From contig NZ_KZ319289.1 of the NCBI RefSeq assembly GCF_002744755.1, positions 434,001 through 498,000 of the forward strand: DNA of 64,000 nucleotides, written 5' to 3'. The stretch comes from Leeuwenhoekiella nanhaiensis. Its GTDB lineage: Bacteria; Bacteroidota; Bacteroidia; Flavobacteriales; Flavobacteriaceae. The translations under genes were made by a program, and so were the position numbers. Shown here in pieces: positions 16,228 through 26,021 of this stretch. Numbering within the stretch: position 1 is the first letter of the stretch; each line of letters starts with the position of its first letter. The notes under the pieces are model-generated. The model was not told where the DNA came from. It was given only the letters and a program-made list of their open reading frames with translations, and did no database searches.

Positions 16228-17250
16228 ATGAGTAAAGACACATTATATAAGGCTTTAAAAGAGCGAATTTTGGTATTGGATGGCGCTATGGGAACGATGT
16301 TGCAGCGCTACAAGTTTACTGAGGAAGACTTTAGGGGAGAGCGGTTTAAAGACTGGCCCAGCCCTGTACAGGGTAATAACGATATGTTGAGTATCACCCA
16401 GCCCAAAGCGATTGCAGAGGTACATGCCAAATATTTTGACGCAGGCGCAGATATCGTAGAGACTAATACCTTTAGCGGCACCACCATTGCAATGGCAGAT
16501 TACGGAATGCAGGATTTTGTATACGAACTGAACTACGAGTCGGCTAAAATCGCTAAAAAAGTAGCTCAGGAATTTACAGAGAAAGAACCCAAAAAACCCC
16601 GTTTTGTAGCCGGTGCCATGGGGCCTACCAATAAAACCGCGAGCATGTCCCCAGACGTTAACGATCCCGGTTTTCGGGCAATTTCGTTTGACGAATTACG
16701 CATAGCCTATAAGCAACAGGCCGAGGCGCTGCTAGATGGTGGCGTTGATATTCTTTTAGTAGAAACCATTTTTGATACGCTTAACGCGAAAGCTGCCCTT
16801 TTTGCTATTGAAGAGGTGAAAGACGAGCGTGGTATTGAGGTGCCCGTGATGGTAAGCGGTACGATTACCGATGCTTCCGGAAGAACACTTTCCGGTCAAA
16901 CGGCAGAGGCTTTCCTGATTTCCATAGGCCATATGCCTTTGCTTTCTGTAGGTTTTAACTGTGCTCTGGGCGCAAATCAGCTAACTCCGTATCTTGAAGT
17001 GGTTTCATCCAAATCAGACTTTGCAATTTCAGCGTATCCCAACGCCGGTTTACCTAACGCTTTTGGAGAATATGACGAGACCGCAGAAGAAATGGCAGCT
17101 CAAATAAAAACCTACCTCGATAAACAGCTTATCAATATTGTAGGCGGCTGTTGCGGTACCACACCAGAACACATCAAAGCCATTGCAGATCTTGTCAAAG
17201 ACTATAAACCCAGACCATTGCCCGCATTAGAACAAACGGCAGCTTTATAA
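16228..17250 (+). CDS. metH: Methionine synthase, homocysteine-binding subunit (N-terminal MetH)
   Basis: A 340-residue homocysteine S-methyltransferase domain. It begins MSKDTLYKALKERILVLDGAMGTMLQ; zinc ligands are the cysteine in VGFNCALGA and the pair in VGGCCGTTPEH, as in the first module of E. coli MetH. It binds homocysteine, and the rest of the enzyme is encoded nine bases downstream. The ATG at 16228 is preferred over a TTG two codons upstream. Expression is under the SAM-I riboswitch. A truncated piece of an intergenic repeat (CGCCAGGG..GTGA, about 16192-16210) lies just before it. Confidence 0.93.
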   Translation: MSKDTLYKALKERILVLDGAMGTMLQRYKFTEEDFRGERFKDWPSPVQGNNDMLSITQPKAIAEVHAKYFDAGADIVETNTFSGTTIAMADYGMQDFVYELNYESAKIAKKVAQEFTEKEPKKPRFVAGAMGPTNKTASMSPDVNDPGFRAISFDELRIAYKQQAEALLDGGVDILLVETIFDTLNAKAALFAIEEVKDERGIEVPVMVSGTITDASGRTLSGQTAEAFLISIGHMPLLSVGFNCALGANQLTPYLEVVSSKSDFAISAYPNAGLPNAFGEYDETAEEMAAQIKTYLDKQLINIVGGCCGTTPEHIKAIADLVKDYKPRPLPALEQTAAL

Positions 17251-17259
17251 AAACCAGTT

Positions 17260-19989
17260 ATGAGTACTACTGTACAGGCAGCTAAGCATACTAAAAACTT
17301 CAGGCCCCTTAAATTAAGCGGACTTGAGCCTTTGGTCATCACTCCCGAAAGCAATTTTGTGAATGTGGGGGAGCGAACCAATGTGGCAGGGTCACGCCGG
17401 TTTTTGAGATTGATTAATGAAGAAAAATTTGACGAGGCACTCGCGATTGCCCGCGATCAGGTAGAAGGCGGTGCGCAAATCATTGACGTCAATATGGACG
17501 ATGGTCTTATTGACGGTAAAAAAGCGATGGTCAACTTCCTAAACTTGATTGCCGCCGAACCCGATATTGCCCGGGTGCCCATTATGATAGACAGTTCGAA
17601 GTGGGAAATCATCGAGGCGGGTTTACAGGTCGTGCAGGGTAAGTGTGTGGTAAATTCTATCAGTTTGAAGGAAGGCGAAGCCGAATTCATAAACCATGCT
17701 AAAAAGATAAAGCGTTATGGTGCTGCCGTAATCGTGATGGCGTTTGACGAAGTGGGTCAGGCAGACAACTACGAGCGCCGTATTGAGATTGTAAAGCGCA
17801 GTTATGATATACTGGTCAATCAGGTACATTTTCCTCCTGAGGACATCATCTTTGACCTGAATATTTTTCCCGTTGCTACCGGGATGGAGGAGCACCGGCG
17901 CAATGCTATCGATTTCATCGAAGCCACTCGCTGGGTGAAAGAAAACCTGCCTCACGCTCATGTGAGCGGTGGGGTGAGTAATGTTTCGTTTAGTTTCCGT
18001 GGAAATGATACCGTACGCGAAGCCATGCACTCGGTATTTCTGTATCATGCCATAAAGGCCGGGATGAATATCGGGATTGTAAATCCAACGATGCTTGAGG
18101 TATATGACGACATCCCGAAAGATTTGTTGGAGCACGTTGAAGACGTGATTCTGGATCGTAGGGATGACGCAACTGAACGCCTGCTTGATTTTGCCGAAAC
18201 GGTAAAAGGTAGCGCCAAGGAAAAAACGGTTGACCTTTCATGGCGTGAAGAATCACTTCAGGACCGTATTACACGAGCTTTGGTTAAAGGTATTGACACC
18301 TATATTTTGGAAGATGTAGAGGAAGCCCGGCAGGCTTCAGAAAAGCCGCTGCACGTGATTGAAGGGCATTTGATGACCGGTATGAATGTGGTAGGCGATC
18401 TGTTTGGGGATGGAAAAATGTTCCTGCCTCAGGTGGTGAAATCGGCACGGGTAATGAAAAAGGCTGTGGCTTATCTGCTTCCGTACATTGAAGAAGAGAA
18501 ACGCCTTAATCCGCCCCCCGCATCTGAAAAAGCCAAGTCAAATCTCGTTCTTATGGCAACGGTAAAAGGGGATGTGCATGACATCGGTAAAAATATTGTT
18601 AGCGTGGTTTTGGCCTGTAACAACTATGAGATTATAGACATGGGCGTAATGGTGCCGCCTGAGAAGATAATCGCAACCGCCAAGGAACGCAATGTAGATA
18701 TCATAGGCCTTAGCGGACTCATAACACCATCACTGGATGAGATGGTTTTCCTGGCGAAAGAAATGAAGCGTCAGGACTTTACCGTGCCTTTGCTCATAGG
18801 CGGTGCTACCACCAGTAAGGCGCACACGGCCGTGAAGATTGACCCGGAATATCCGGAAGCGGTGGTTCACGTAAATGACGCGTCCCGCGCAGTGACTGTG
18901 GTGGGCGATTTGCTTAATCCGGAAACCAGACTGAAGTATAAAGCAGATATCAAACAGGATTATGCCTTGTTTCGGGAGCGTTTTTTAACCCGTGGTAAAA
19001 AACGCGACTTTTTAACGCTGGCGCAGGCACGCGAGAATAAATGGAAGCTTGAATGGGATGCTTTTGAAGCTTTTAAACCCAACGAGCCCGGCATACAGGT
19101 AATCGAAGATTTTGAGTTGGATAAACTGGTTGATTATATAGACTGGTCACCGTTTTTCCGCAGCTGGGATTTGCATGGTAAATATCCTGACATTCTCGAA
19201 GATGAGGTTGTAGGCGAGCAGGCACGCGAACTTTTTGCTGACGCGAAAGCGATTCTTAAAAAGATTTTAGACGAAAAGTTGCTGACCGCGAAAGCCGTTT
19301 TTGGTCTTTTTGAAGCCAACACTGTAAACGACGACGATATTGAGGTGGTCACTTCGGGCGCAGGCGAGAAGCAGGAGAAATTCATCTTTAGAACCTTACG
19401 CCAGCAAAGTAAAAAAGCTTCGGGTAAACCGAATATCGCTTTGGCTGATTTCATCGCGCCCAAAGAAACCGGGAAAACCGATTATATGGGTTGTTTTTGC
19501 GTTACTGCAGGTTTTGGTACTCAGGAATTGGCCGAAAAATACGAAGCCGAGCACGATGATTACAACAGCATAATGGTAAAAGCTCTGGCAGACCGTCTGG
19601 CAGAAGCTTTCGCCGAATACCTGCACGAGCGTGTGCGCAAGCAACATTGGGGCTATGCAAGCGATGAGGAGTTGTCTAATGACGAACTCATCAAGGAGGC
19701 GTATAAAGGCATCAGGCCGGCACCGGGTTATCCCGCCTGCCCCGACCATCTGGAAAAACTAACCATTTGGGATGTGCTCGATGTTAAAGAACGCATAGGT
19801 GTTGAATTGACTGAAAGTCTTGCGATGTGGCCGGCTGCTTCGGTAAGCGGGTATTATTTTGCACATCCGGAGGCGCGTTATTTTGGTTTGGGTAAAATCA
19901 AAATGGATCAGGTTGAAGATTTCGCAAAGCGGAAAGATATCGAAGTGCGCACCGCTGAAAAGTGGTTAAACCCGAATATCGCAGATTAA
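17260..19989 (+). CDS. metH: Methionine synthase, folate/B12/activation subunit (C-terminal MetH)
   Basis: A 909-residue protein carrying the remaining three MetH modules: the pterin-binding domain ([17 protein letters not shown] near residue 30, [15 protein letters not shown]), the cobalamin cap and binding domain with the B12 motif DVHDIGKN (lower ligand His440) and [13 protein letters not shown], and the C-terminal SAM-binding reactivation domain ([27 protein letters not shown]). It transfers methyl from methyltetrahydrofolate to homocysteine with B12. It starts nine bases after the homocysteine-binding subunit. Dependence on cobalamin is clear from the motif. The two-gene layout is common in Flavobacteriaceae. 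Confidence 0.95.
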   Translation: MSTTVQAAKHTKNFRPLKLSGLEPLVITPESNFVNVGERTNVAGSRRFLRLINEEKFDEALAIARDQVEGGAQIIDVNMDDGLIDGKKAMVNFLNLIAAEPDIARVPIMIDSSKWEIIEAGLQVVQGKCVVNSISLKEGEAEFINHAKKIKRYGAAVIVMAFDEVGQADNYERRIEIVKRSYDILVNQVHFPPEDIIFDLNIFPVATGMEEHRRNAIDFIEATRWVKENLPHAHVSGGVSNVSFSFRGNDTVREAMHSVFLYHAIKAGMNIGIVNPTMLEVYDDIPKDLLEHVEDVILDRRDDATERLLDFAETVKGSAKEKTVDLSWREESLQDRITRALVKGIDTYILEDVEEARQASEKPLHVIEGHLMTGMNVVGDLFGDGKMFLPQVVKSARVMKKAVAYLLPYIEEEKRLNPPPASEKAKSNLVLMATVKGDVHDIGKNIVSVVLACNNYEIIDMGVMVPPEKIIATAKERNVDIIGLSGLITPSLDEMVFLAKEMKRQDFTVPLLIGGATTSKAHTAVKIDPEYPEAVVHVNDASRAVTVVGDLLNPETRLKYKADIKQDYALFRERFLTRGKKRDFLTLAQARENKWKLEWDAFEAFKPNEPGIQVIEDFELDKLVDYIDWSPFFRSWDLHGKYPDILEDEVVGEQARELFADAKAILKKILDEKLLTAKAVFGLFEANTVNDDDIEVVTSGAGEKQEKFIFRTLRQQSKKASGKPNIALADFIAPKETGKTDYMGCFCVTAGFGTQELAEKYEAEHDDYNSIMVKALADRLAEAFAEYLHERVRKQHWGYASDEELSNDELIKEAYKGIRPAPGYPACPDHLEKLTIWDVLDVKERIGVELTESLAMWPAASVSGYYFAHPEARYFGLGKIKMDQVEDFAKRKDIEVRTAEKWLNPNIAD

Positions 19990-19990
19990 A

Positions 19991-20090
19991 AGCGCCAGGG
20001 ATAGCAGTGAAAATCCCGCAGTAAGCCGGAGCGTAGCGTAGGCTTACGAGGAATTGAAACGGATAGCCCGACCCGCAGGGAGGCGCCCAA
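19991..20090. repeat. Palindromic intergenic repeat between metH and metF
   Basis: About 100 bases with outer GCGCC/GGCGC ends and an inner inverted repeat GTAAGCC (20021-20027) with GGCTTAC (20041-20047). It ends in GATAGCCCGACCCGCAGGG and CGCCCAAAA, closely resembling the end of the repeat at 56098-56236. It therefore belongs to a dispersed flavobacterial repeat family. It lies within the met transcription unit and could fold into a stable RNA structure that affects metF expression. Confidence 0.7.
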
Positions 20091-20152
20091 AAATTGAAAA
20101 CATTGTTTAATTAAAATACCCAGCGAATTGCCTTAACGGGCTTGGGGGCATT

Positions 20153-21109
20153 ATGAAAATTACAGATCACATAAAACAGGCAAACGGTAAAACCCTTTTT
20201 TCTTTTGAATTGATACCGCCGCGCAAAGGCCGGAGCATTCAGGAATTGTATGATAATATTGATCCGTTGATGGAGTTTAAACCTCCGTTCATTGATGTGA
20301 CGACTTCGCGTGAGGAGTTTGTATATATCGAGAAAGAAGACGGTCTGCTCGATAAAAAAATCACGCGTATGCGCCCCGGAACTCTGGGTATTTGTGCGTC
20401 GATAAAGCATAAATACGATGTGGATACCGTGCCGCACGTGCTTTGTGGCGGGTTTACCAAAGAAGAAACCGAATACCTGCTGGTAGATTGTCATTATCTG
20501 GGTATTCACAATGTGATGGCTTTGCGCGGTGATGCTATGAAAGAGCAGCAGTATTTTGAACCTACCAAAGGCGGACACGAATATGCACTGGGACTGGTAG
20601 AGCAGATTGCCGATATGAACAAAGGCCGCTACCTCAATAATGTAATTGAAACTTCAGACTGTTCTGATTTTTGCATTGGTGTCGCCGGTTACCCGGAGAA
20701 GCATCTGGAAGCTCCTTCTTTAAAAACCGATTTAAAGCGCCTCATTCAAAAAGTGGAAGCTGGTGCCGATTATGTGGTGACCCAAATGTTTTTTGATAAT
20801 AAAAAGTACTTCGAGTTTGTTGACATGGTGCGCGCTGAAGGAATTGATATCCCAATTATACCGGGAATTAAACCCATCGCGGTTAAACGCCATTTGCAGC
20901 TCTTGCCTCAGGTGTTTAAAATTGACTTACCACAGGATCTCATTGATGCTGTTGATGCCTGCAAAAACAACAATGACGTGCGTCAGGTAGGTATTGAATG
21001 GGCGATACAGCAATCCCGCGAATTGATGGAAGGTGGCGCGCCGGTATTGCACTATTATTCGATGGGGAAAAGCGACAACATCCAGGCTATTGCCGCCGAA
21101 CTTTTTTAA
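20153..21109 (+). CDS. metF: Methylenetetrahydrofolate reductase
   Basis: A 318-residue enzyme of the MetF family. Motifs include FSFELIPPRKG near the N-terminus, FIDVTTSREEF, the folate-binding ALRGDAMKE stretch, GVAGYPEKHLEAP, GADYVVTQMFFDNKKYFEFV and PGIKPIAVKRHLQLLP. It reduces methylenetetrahydrofolate to methyltetrahydrofolate with a flavin, providing the methyl donor for the MetH subunits encoded just upstream. It follows them after a 163-base gap containing a palindromic repeat and is probably part of the same SAM-controlled unit. Confidence 0.95.
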   Translation: MKITDHIKQANGKTLFSFELIPPRKGRSIQELYDNIDPLMEFKPPFIDVTTSREEFVYIEKEDGLLDKKITRMRPGTLGICASIKHKYDVDTVPHVLCGGFTKEETEYLLVDCHYLGIHNVMALRGDAMKEQQYFEPTKGGHEYALGLVEQIADMNKGRYLNNVIETSDCSDFCIGVAGYPEKHLEAPSLKTDLKRLIQKVEAGADYVVTQMFFDNKKYFEFVDMVRAEGIDIPIIPGIKPIAVKRHLQLLPQVFKIDLPQDLIDAVDACKNNNDVRQVGIEWAIQQSRELMEGGAPVLHYYSMGKSDNIQAIAAELF

Positions 21110-21132
21110 AACCGCCTTCGGGGAATATTTGA

Positions 21133-21140
21133 TACATTTG
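21133..21140 (+). promoter_or_regulatory. -7 element before the first PagL-like gene
   Basis: TACATTTG is an exact match to TAnnTTTG, 18 bases before the ATG at 21159. No clear TTG is found at the -33 position, so this is a partial promoter call. Confidence 0.45.
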
Positions 21141-21158
21141 CCCGATAGTTAAAATCGA

Positions 21159-22250
21159 ATGATCTACCGAATCCTGTTTTTAGTGTGTTGCGGCTTTTCT
21201 GTTATGGCTCAGGAAACCGAAGTGAAGCCGTACAGTCTGGATGCTAACTTTTTTTACGGAACCATCCTGCAGCACAATAAAGACATCGCGCATTTAATTA
21301 CCGGGCATCCTACGGGTGTGATTTTAAGCTACAACCGGATGACCTACGGTTTTAACGACTGGGAAGCACGTTACAATTATCCGGATTACGGGTTCTCATT
21401 TATTGCGCAGGATCAGAAGAACGAAAATCTGGGTCAGAATTTTGGACTCTACGGTCATTTTAACTTCTACGCCCTAAATCGCAGATTGATGTTGCGTATT
21501 GGTCAGGGTATTGCAGCGACTACCAAGCCTTTTGACCTGGATGATAATTTTAGAAATAATGCTTACGGTTCTACCTTGTTGAGTTCAACCTTTGTGATGG
21601 TGAACTATAGGCAACCTAATATTATAGATCGAATAGGTTTACAAACCGGTATTTCCTTAATCCATTATTCGAATGCTAATGTAAAGGCACCTAATGCGAG
21701 TACCAACTCGTTTACCTTCAATCTGGGATTGAATTACCAGTTGGATAAGGAGGAGCGACCCGAGTATATCCCAAATGTCAAAAGCCGCTACACTGAGCCC
21801 TTAAAACTGAATCTGGTTTTGCGTGGCGGGGTTAATGAAAGCGACTACATCGGTTTGGGGCAGCGTCCTTTTCTGGTTACTTCTGCATTTGCAGATAAGC
21901 GCATTACCCATAAAAGCACGCTTCAGGCGGGTGTTGACTTTTTCCTGAGTCCGTTTTTGAAAGACCAGATTGAGTACGAGAGCATTGCTCTGGAGCGTCT
22001 GGGTACAACCGGAGATGAGGATTGGAAGCGTTTTGGAGTGTTTTTGGGACACGAACTTCGGTTTAATAAAAACGCTTTTGTGACGCAGTTTGGTTATTAT
22101 GCTTATTATGACTACGATTTTGAAGGCCGGGTTTATTTTAGAGGAGGTTTAAAACGTTATTTTACCGATAAAATCTTCGGCGCCATCACGCTCAAATCTC
22201 ACGGAGCAAAGGCTGAAGCGGTAGAGTTTGGTATAGGTTACCGCTTTTAA
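21159..22250 (+). CDS. PagL-like acyloxyacyl hydrolase / lipid A deacylase family, paralog 1
   Basis: A 363-residue outer-membrane beta-barrel protein with a signal peptide (MIYRILFLVCCGFSVMAQ). The PagL catalytic-type motif HYSNA is at residues 169-173 (His169, Ser171), and the C-terminus ends in aromatic GIGYRF as expected for a barrel. PagL enzymes remove the 3-O acyl chain of lipid A. It is twice the length of classical PagL, like other Bacteroidota members. It is closely related to the protein at 24819-25937, with matching blocks throughout (HLITGHPTG, RYNYPD.GFS, AFADKRI.HKSTL). Substrate is inferred from the family. Confidence 0.8.
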   Translation: MIYRILFLVCCGFSVMAQETEVKPYSLDANFFYGTILQHNKDIAHLITGHPTGVILSYNRMTYGFNDWEARYNYPDYGFSFIAQDQKNENLGQNFGLYGHFNFYALNRRLMLRIGQGIAATTKPFDLDDNFRNNAYGSTLLSSTFVMVNYRQPNIIDRIGLQTGISLIHYSNANVKAPNASTNSFTFNLGLNYQLDKEERPEYIPNVKSRYTEPLKLNLVLRGGVNESDYIGLGQRPFLVTSAFADKRITHKSTLQAGVDFFLSPFLKDQIEYESIALERLGTTGDEDWKRFGVFLGHELRFNKNAFVTQFGYYAYYDYDFEGRVYFRGGLKRYFTDKIFGAITLKSHGAKAEAVEFGIGYRF

Positions 22251-23911
22251 TAATACACCGTCCACTTCTTCATTTTTTCAGCCTGAAAGCCTTGCAACAG
22301 GTATTGTAAACTATCTGGTAAGGACTTTTTTGTTTTTATCAATAAGACGTTGTTTTTATCGCCCAGTAACTTCTTAAGTCGGTCGCTTTGCCCCGGTTCG
22401 TTTAGGGGAAGATAGGTTTCTTTCCAGTGTTCTGTAGTTTCAAAACGGGTATCCCTTTTGGCTTCAAAATTAGAGTTGTAGATGGTAATCACCCGGTCGC
22501 CCAAATAAAATGGGGCAGAAGACAGCAGATTGTCGTAGACCAAAACTTTATAATCACGATCAGTCCTTTCACTTTTAACAAACGCATACTTCGCTTTTGG
22601 CGAATTGATAAGTGTCTGGTTTTGTGCTGCAAAATTAGCGTAGAGTAAAACCAAAATACACGTTATTGCTGTGCTCAAAATAAGTAGCCGCTTTGTCAAA
22701 TCGGAGTTTGACCGAAATAGCAGATAAGTACCAAAGGTCAGAGAGATTATCAGAAAAAACAGTGATTTATACCAACTAAACGTGAATTGCGGAATAAAAA
22801 ACAACGAGATGATAATGAGCAAAAATAATAGGAATGCACCCCTAAAAGAGAACTCGTAGATTTTTGAAAACCGGTTGCCATACTGGATGAAAACACTCCC
22901 GCTAAAGAGCGCCAAAAACGGAAACATCGGGAGAATGTACAGGACTAATTTGGACGAAAAAAGGGAAAAGACAATCAAAATAGACAAAGCCGTATAGCCA
23001 GTAATTTGAGTGGGTTTATCCCACTTTTCCTGTTTCACCTTAAAGAGCGTAATGAGCGTAGGTACAATCCAGGGTAGGGAGAGGGCAGGAACCAAAACCA
23101 GATAAAACCAAAATGGTTTATCGCGGTGAAAGGTTTCGGCGTTTACACTTCGGTCGATGATTTGTTCCTGAATAAAATAATCCCAGAGTTCCGGCTTTTG
23201 CAGGATCAAAATGATAAACCAGGATGCTGAAATGCCAAGCAATAAAAATAGTCCTGGAATAGAATGAATACTCATTTTTGGTTTTTCCCTATTGATAACT
23301 TTATAGCACAGGATGAACAGTGCAACCGGTAAAAAAGCAACCGGGCCTTTGGTAAGACAAGCCAGTCCTAATACGGTGTAGAAGAGGTAGAGATAGACTT
23401 TCCTGCCATTGAGCTTAACCTGAAGCCATAAATAAACAGCCCAGATTATAAAAGTGGTTAAAAACGCATCGGTGGTCAGATTTCGTGCAGCGATGAGGGC
23501 CATTGGAAGCGAAAAATAGATCAAAGCCGAAGCGACTGCAATTTTTTCGTCTTTAAACCAGAGTCGGGCAATTTTAAAGATCAGCAACATTTGCAGGATT
23601 AAAGCCAGGCTTAAAAAGAAACGCGCTCCGAACTCATTGTACCCAAAAATTTTATACCCAATCGCGGTGATGGCATAAGTAACCGGTGGCTTATGATAGT
23701 GAATAATTCCCAGCAGACTGGGGTTGATTAAATCATTACTTATGGCCATTTCTCGGCCAATCTCGGCATAGCGCGCTTCACTGCTTTCGGTAAGACCCCA
23801 GCTTCCCAACTGCAATAGCAAAACACCAAAAAGTGTAGCGAGAAGAACATAGAATTTTTTAGTCAAAATACTCCGGACTTTTATAGAAACTAGAGATTCA
23901 AAGTTGCGCAA
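22247..23911 (-). CDS. ArnT-like membrane glycosyltransferase (GT39/GT83 type)
   Basis: A 554-residue polytopic protein with about 11-12 membrane segments. The first periplasmic loop carries ESSEARYAEIGREM, the acidic catalytic-loop motif of the ArnT/PMT superfamily, followed by HYHKPPVTY. A C-terminal soluble part of about 100 residues follows. Relatives move a sugar from undecaprenyl phosphate to lipid A or to proteins. Its 3' end overlaps that of the first PagL-like gene by four bases, and the next genes are again PagL-like and head-GIN, so lipid A or another surface glycan is a likely acceptor (inferred). The TTG at 23911 is the only usable start near the first membrane segment. Confidence 0.82.
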   Translation of the reverse strand: MRNFESLVSIKVRSILTKKFYVLLATLFGVLLLQLGSWGLTESSEARYAEIGREMAISNDLINPSLLGIIHYHKPPVTYAITAIGYKIFGYNEFGARFFLSLALILQMLLIFKIARLWFKDEKIAVASALIYFSLPMALIAARNLTTDAFLTTFIIWAVYLWLQVKLNGRKVYLYLFYTVLGLACLTKGPVAFLPVALFILCYKVINREKPKMSIHSIPGLFLLLGISASWFIILILQKPELWDYFIQEQIIDRSVNAETFHRDKPFWFYLVLVPALSLPWIVPTLITLFKVKQEKWDKPTQITGYTALSILIVFSLFSSKLVLYILPMFPFLALFSGSVFIQYGNRFSKIYEFSFRGAFLLFLLIIISLFFIPQFTFSWYKSLFFLIISLTFGTYLLFRSNSDLTKRLLILSTAITCILVLLYANFAAQNQTLINSPKAKYAFVKSERTDRDYKVLVYDNLLSSAPFYLGDRVITIYNSNFEAKRDTRFETTEHWKETYLPLNEPGQSDRLKKLLGDKNNVLLIKTKKSLPDSLQYLLQGFQAEKMKKWTVYY

Positions 23912-24060
23912 TTCTCAGCATACGTTAAAATGTAATGACTTTATTTTCCACCTGGTCCAATCCGCCTTATTTCAAAAAGCAATAAATGGGTAGGTTAGCA
24001 CTTTTTTACCGTACTTTGTGCCGGTTTAGTCGAGGCTTGACACGAGAGTTGAAGAAATAT

Positions 24061-24819
24061 ATGAGAAATCTGTTTTTAATTGCCTTTTTGGTTTTTACCG
24101 CCTGTGGTTCAGATAATGCCGGTGATTGTTTTGAGGGAGAAGGCGATCCTGTAGCCATTACCTACGATTTGCCTGAGTTTACCAAACTGCGCAGCGAGAC
24201 CGATGTGATTGTGTACATCAAGCAGGGTCCCGAGCAAAAAGTGGTGCTTAAAACCGGAGAGAATATGGTAAGTGATGCCGTAATCGAAGTGCTTGACGGC
24301 GGTATTTTACGCATCAAAAACGCCAAGCGCTGCAACCTGTTTCGCGATTATCAAAATTTTATCGTATACGTAACCACGCCAAATCTTACCGAAATACGTA
24401 ATGCTTCAGGAAACGATATTTTTAGTGAGGGGGTGCTTAATTTTCCAAGTCTGATTTTGTCGAGCGATACCATCTATAACTTTGGAGATACCACGCCACG
24501 TAAAAGCGGTAATTTTCACCTGGAGCTAGAATCTAACAGGGTTGAAGTTCGGGCTAACGGTAAAAGCGTTTTCTATTTAAGTGGAACCACGGCAAATCTG
24601 ACCGCCTCCTTTTTTAATGAGGCTCCGCGACTGGAAGCCCGTGATCTGGTTGCTCAAAATGTGACCGTAAACCAAACCTCTGCAAACAAGATGATTGTAA
24701 ACCCACAGGCAAGTATTAAAGGAACTATTTTTGGAACCGGCGATGTGATTTCGGTAAACAGACCGGCTGTGGTTGAGGTCGAAGAAAAATACACCGGCCG
24801 CTTAATTTTTGAAAACTAA
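24061..24819 (+). CDS. Head-GIN domain (DUF2807) lipoprotein
   Basis: A 252-residue protein with a type II signal peptide: MRNLFLIAFLVFTAC, the lipobox cysteine being residue 15. The mature part is a repetitive beta-rich DUF2807 or putative auto-transporter adhesin head-GIN domain (FTKLRSETDVIVYIKQGPEQKV, LTEIRNASGNDIF). Such proteins are surface-exposed or periplasmic lipoproteins of unknown role in Bacteroidota. The ATG at 24061 gives the lipoprotein signal; longer starts do not. Its TAA shares a base with the ATG of the second PagL-like gene, so the two are translationally coupled. Confidence 0.83.
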   Translation: MRNLFLIAFLVFTACGSDNAGDCFEGEGDPVAITYDLPEFTKLRSETDVIVYIKQGPEQKVVLKTGENMVSDAVIEVLDGGILRIKNAKRCNLFRDYQNFIVYVTTPNLTEIRNASGNDIFSEGVLNFPSLILSSDTIYNFGDTTPRKSGNFHLELESNRVEVRANGKSVFYLSGTTANLTASFFNEAPRLEARDLVAQNVTVNQTSANKMIVNPQASIKGTIFGTGDVISVNRPAVVEVEEKYTGRLIFEN

Positions 24820-25937
24820 TGCGCAGCATTCAACTTGTCTTTCTTGCCGTATGTAGTTTTTCTTTTTACAGTTTAACCGCTCAGGAAAACCCCGATTTGA
24901 AGGAGAAAAAACCGGTATCACTAGACGCCTCTTTTTTTTACGGAAGCATCCTGGAGCATAATCCGGACATCAATCATTTGATAACCGGTCACCCCACCGG
25001 CTTTATAGTTAGCTACAACCGCCGTACATATGGTTTTAATGAGTGGGAGCGGCGTTACAATTATCCCGATTGGGGATTTTCGGCTATTTATCAGGATCTG
25101 CATAACGAGTATCTGGGCGAAAACCTGAGTTTTTACGGGCATTTCAATTTCTATTTTTTGAATCGTAATGCGTATTTCCGCATTGGGCAGGGAGTTGCGG
25201 TTGCGGGCAGTCCGTATGATCCCGAAACCAATTACATCAACAATGCCTACGGTACCAAATTGCTGAGTTCGACCTACATCGCCCTGCAATACAATAAGCA
25301 AAACCTGTATAAAGGCTTTGGACTTAACGCCGGGTTTACGATTATTCATTACAGCAATGCCAATTTGCGCGCACCCAATAACAGTACCAACACCTTTGCC
25401 TTTAATGTCGGCGCTAACTACAACCTCAATTACGAGGAGTTTCCCGATTATATCCCCGAAGGCGAGCGCACCAAATATACCGATCCGGTACATTTCAACC
25501 TGGCGCTACGCGGCGGGGCCAATGAAAGCGACATTGTAGGTCAGGGGCAGTTTCCGTTTTTTGTGGTTTCGGCTTTTGCAGATAAGCGCATCAACCACAA
25601 AAGCACTCTCGTCGCAGGGACTGATGTGTTTTTTGCCTATTTCTTTAAAGAACTTATTAAGCTTCAGGCCGCTTCTTTCCCCGAAACCGGCGTTACCGGC
25701 GATGAAGATTGGAAACGCGTAGGCCTTTTTGTAGGTCACGAACTGCGTTTCAACAAGATCGCTTTTGTTTCGCATTTGGGTTATTATGTGTATTATCCGT
25801 ACGAATTTGAAAACCGACTTTACAACAGGCTGGGTCTTAAACGCTATTTTACCGAAGATATCTCGGCTGCTGTTACCGTGAAAGCGCACGGCGCAAAAGC
25901 TGAAGGTGTAGAGTTTAGTCTGGGCTATCGTTTTTAA
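24819..25937 (+). CDS. PagL-like acyloxyacyl hydrolase / lipid A deacylase family, paralog 2
   Basis: A 372-residue paralog of the protein at 21159-22250. It has an N-terminal signal peptide (ending near SLTAQ), the catalytic-type HYSNA motif at residues 177-181 (His177, Ser179), and a C-terminal SLGYRF barrel end. The two copies align end to end, differing mainly in loops. It is translationally coupled to the head-GIN lipoprotein upstream. Retention of both copies with intact motifs suggests that they are not redundant, possibly acting on different acyl chains or under different conditions; this is inferred. Confidence 0.8.
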   Translation: MRSIQLVFLAVCSFSFYSLTAQENPDLKEKKPVSLDASFFYGSILEHNPDINHLITGHPTGFIVSYNRRTYGFNEWERRYNYPDWGFSAIYQDLHNEYLGENLSFYGHFNFYFLNRNAYFRIGQGVAVAGSPYDPETNYINNAYGTKLLSSTYIALQYNKQNLYKGFGLNAGFTIIHYSNANLRAPNNSTNTFAFNVGANYNLNYEEFPDYIPEGERTKYTDPVHFNLALRGGANESDIVGQGQFPFFVVSAFADKRINHKSTLVAGTDVFFAYFFKELIKLQAASFPETGVTGDEDWKRVGLFVGHELRFNKIAFVSHLGYYVYYPYEFENRLYNRLGLKRYFTEDISAAVTVKAHGAKAEGVEFSLGYRF

Positions 25938-26021
25938 AAATCGGTAAAAGGCTGTTAGCCGAGTAAGTACTAGTTTTATTCCGCTCGTTTTTACATCTTT
26001 GCCAGTGATTTAAGTCATTCC

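Noticed and set aside
17623-18135. 170-codon minus-strand frame in the second metH gene
   Set aside because: Antisense to the conserved pterin-binding domain; no recognisable protein features.
24921-25493. 190-codon minus-strand frame inside the second PagL-like gene
   Set aside because: Antisense to a well-supported outer-membrane protein; its matching shadow in the paralog is shorter.
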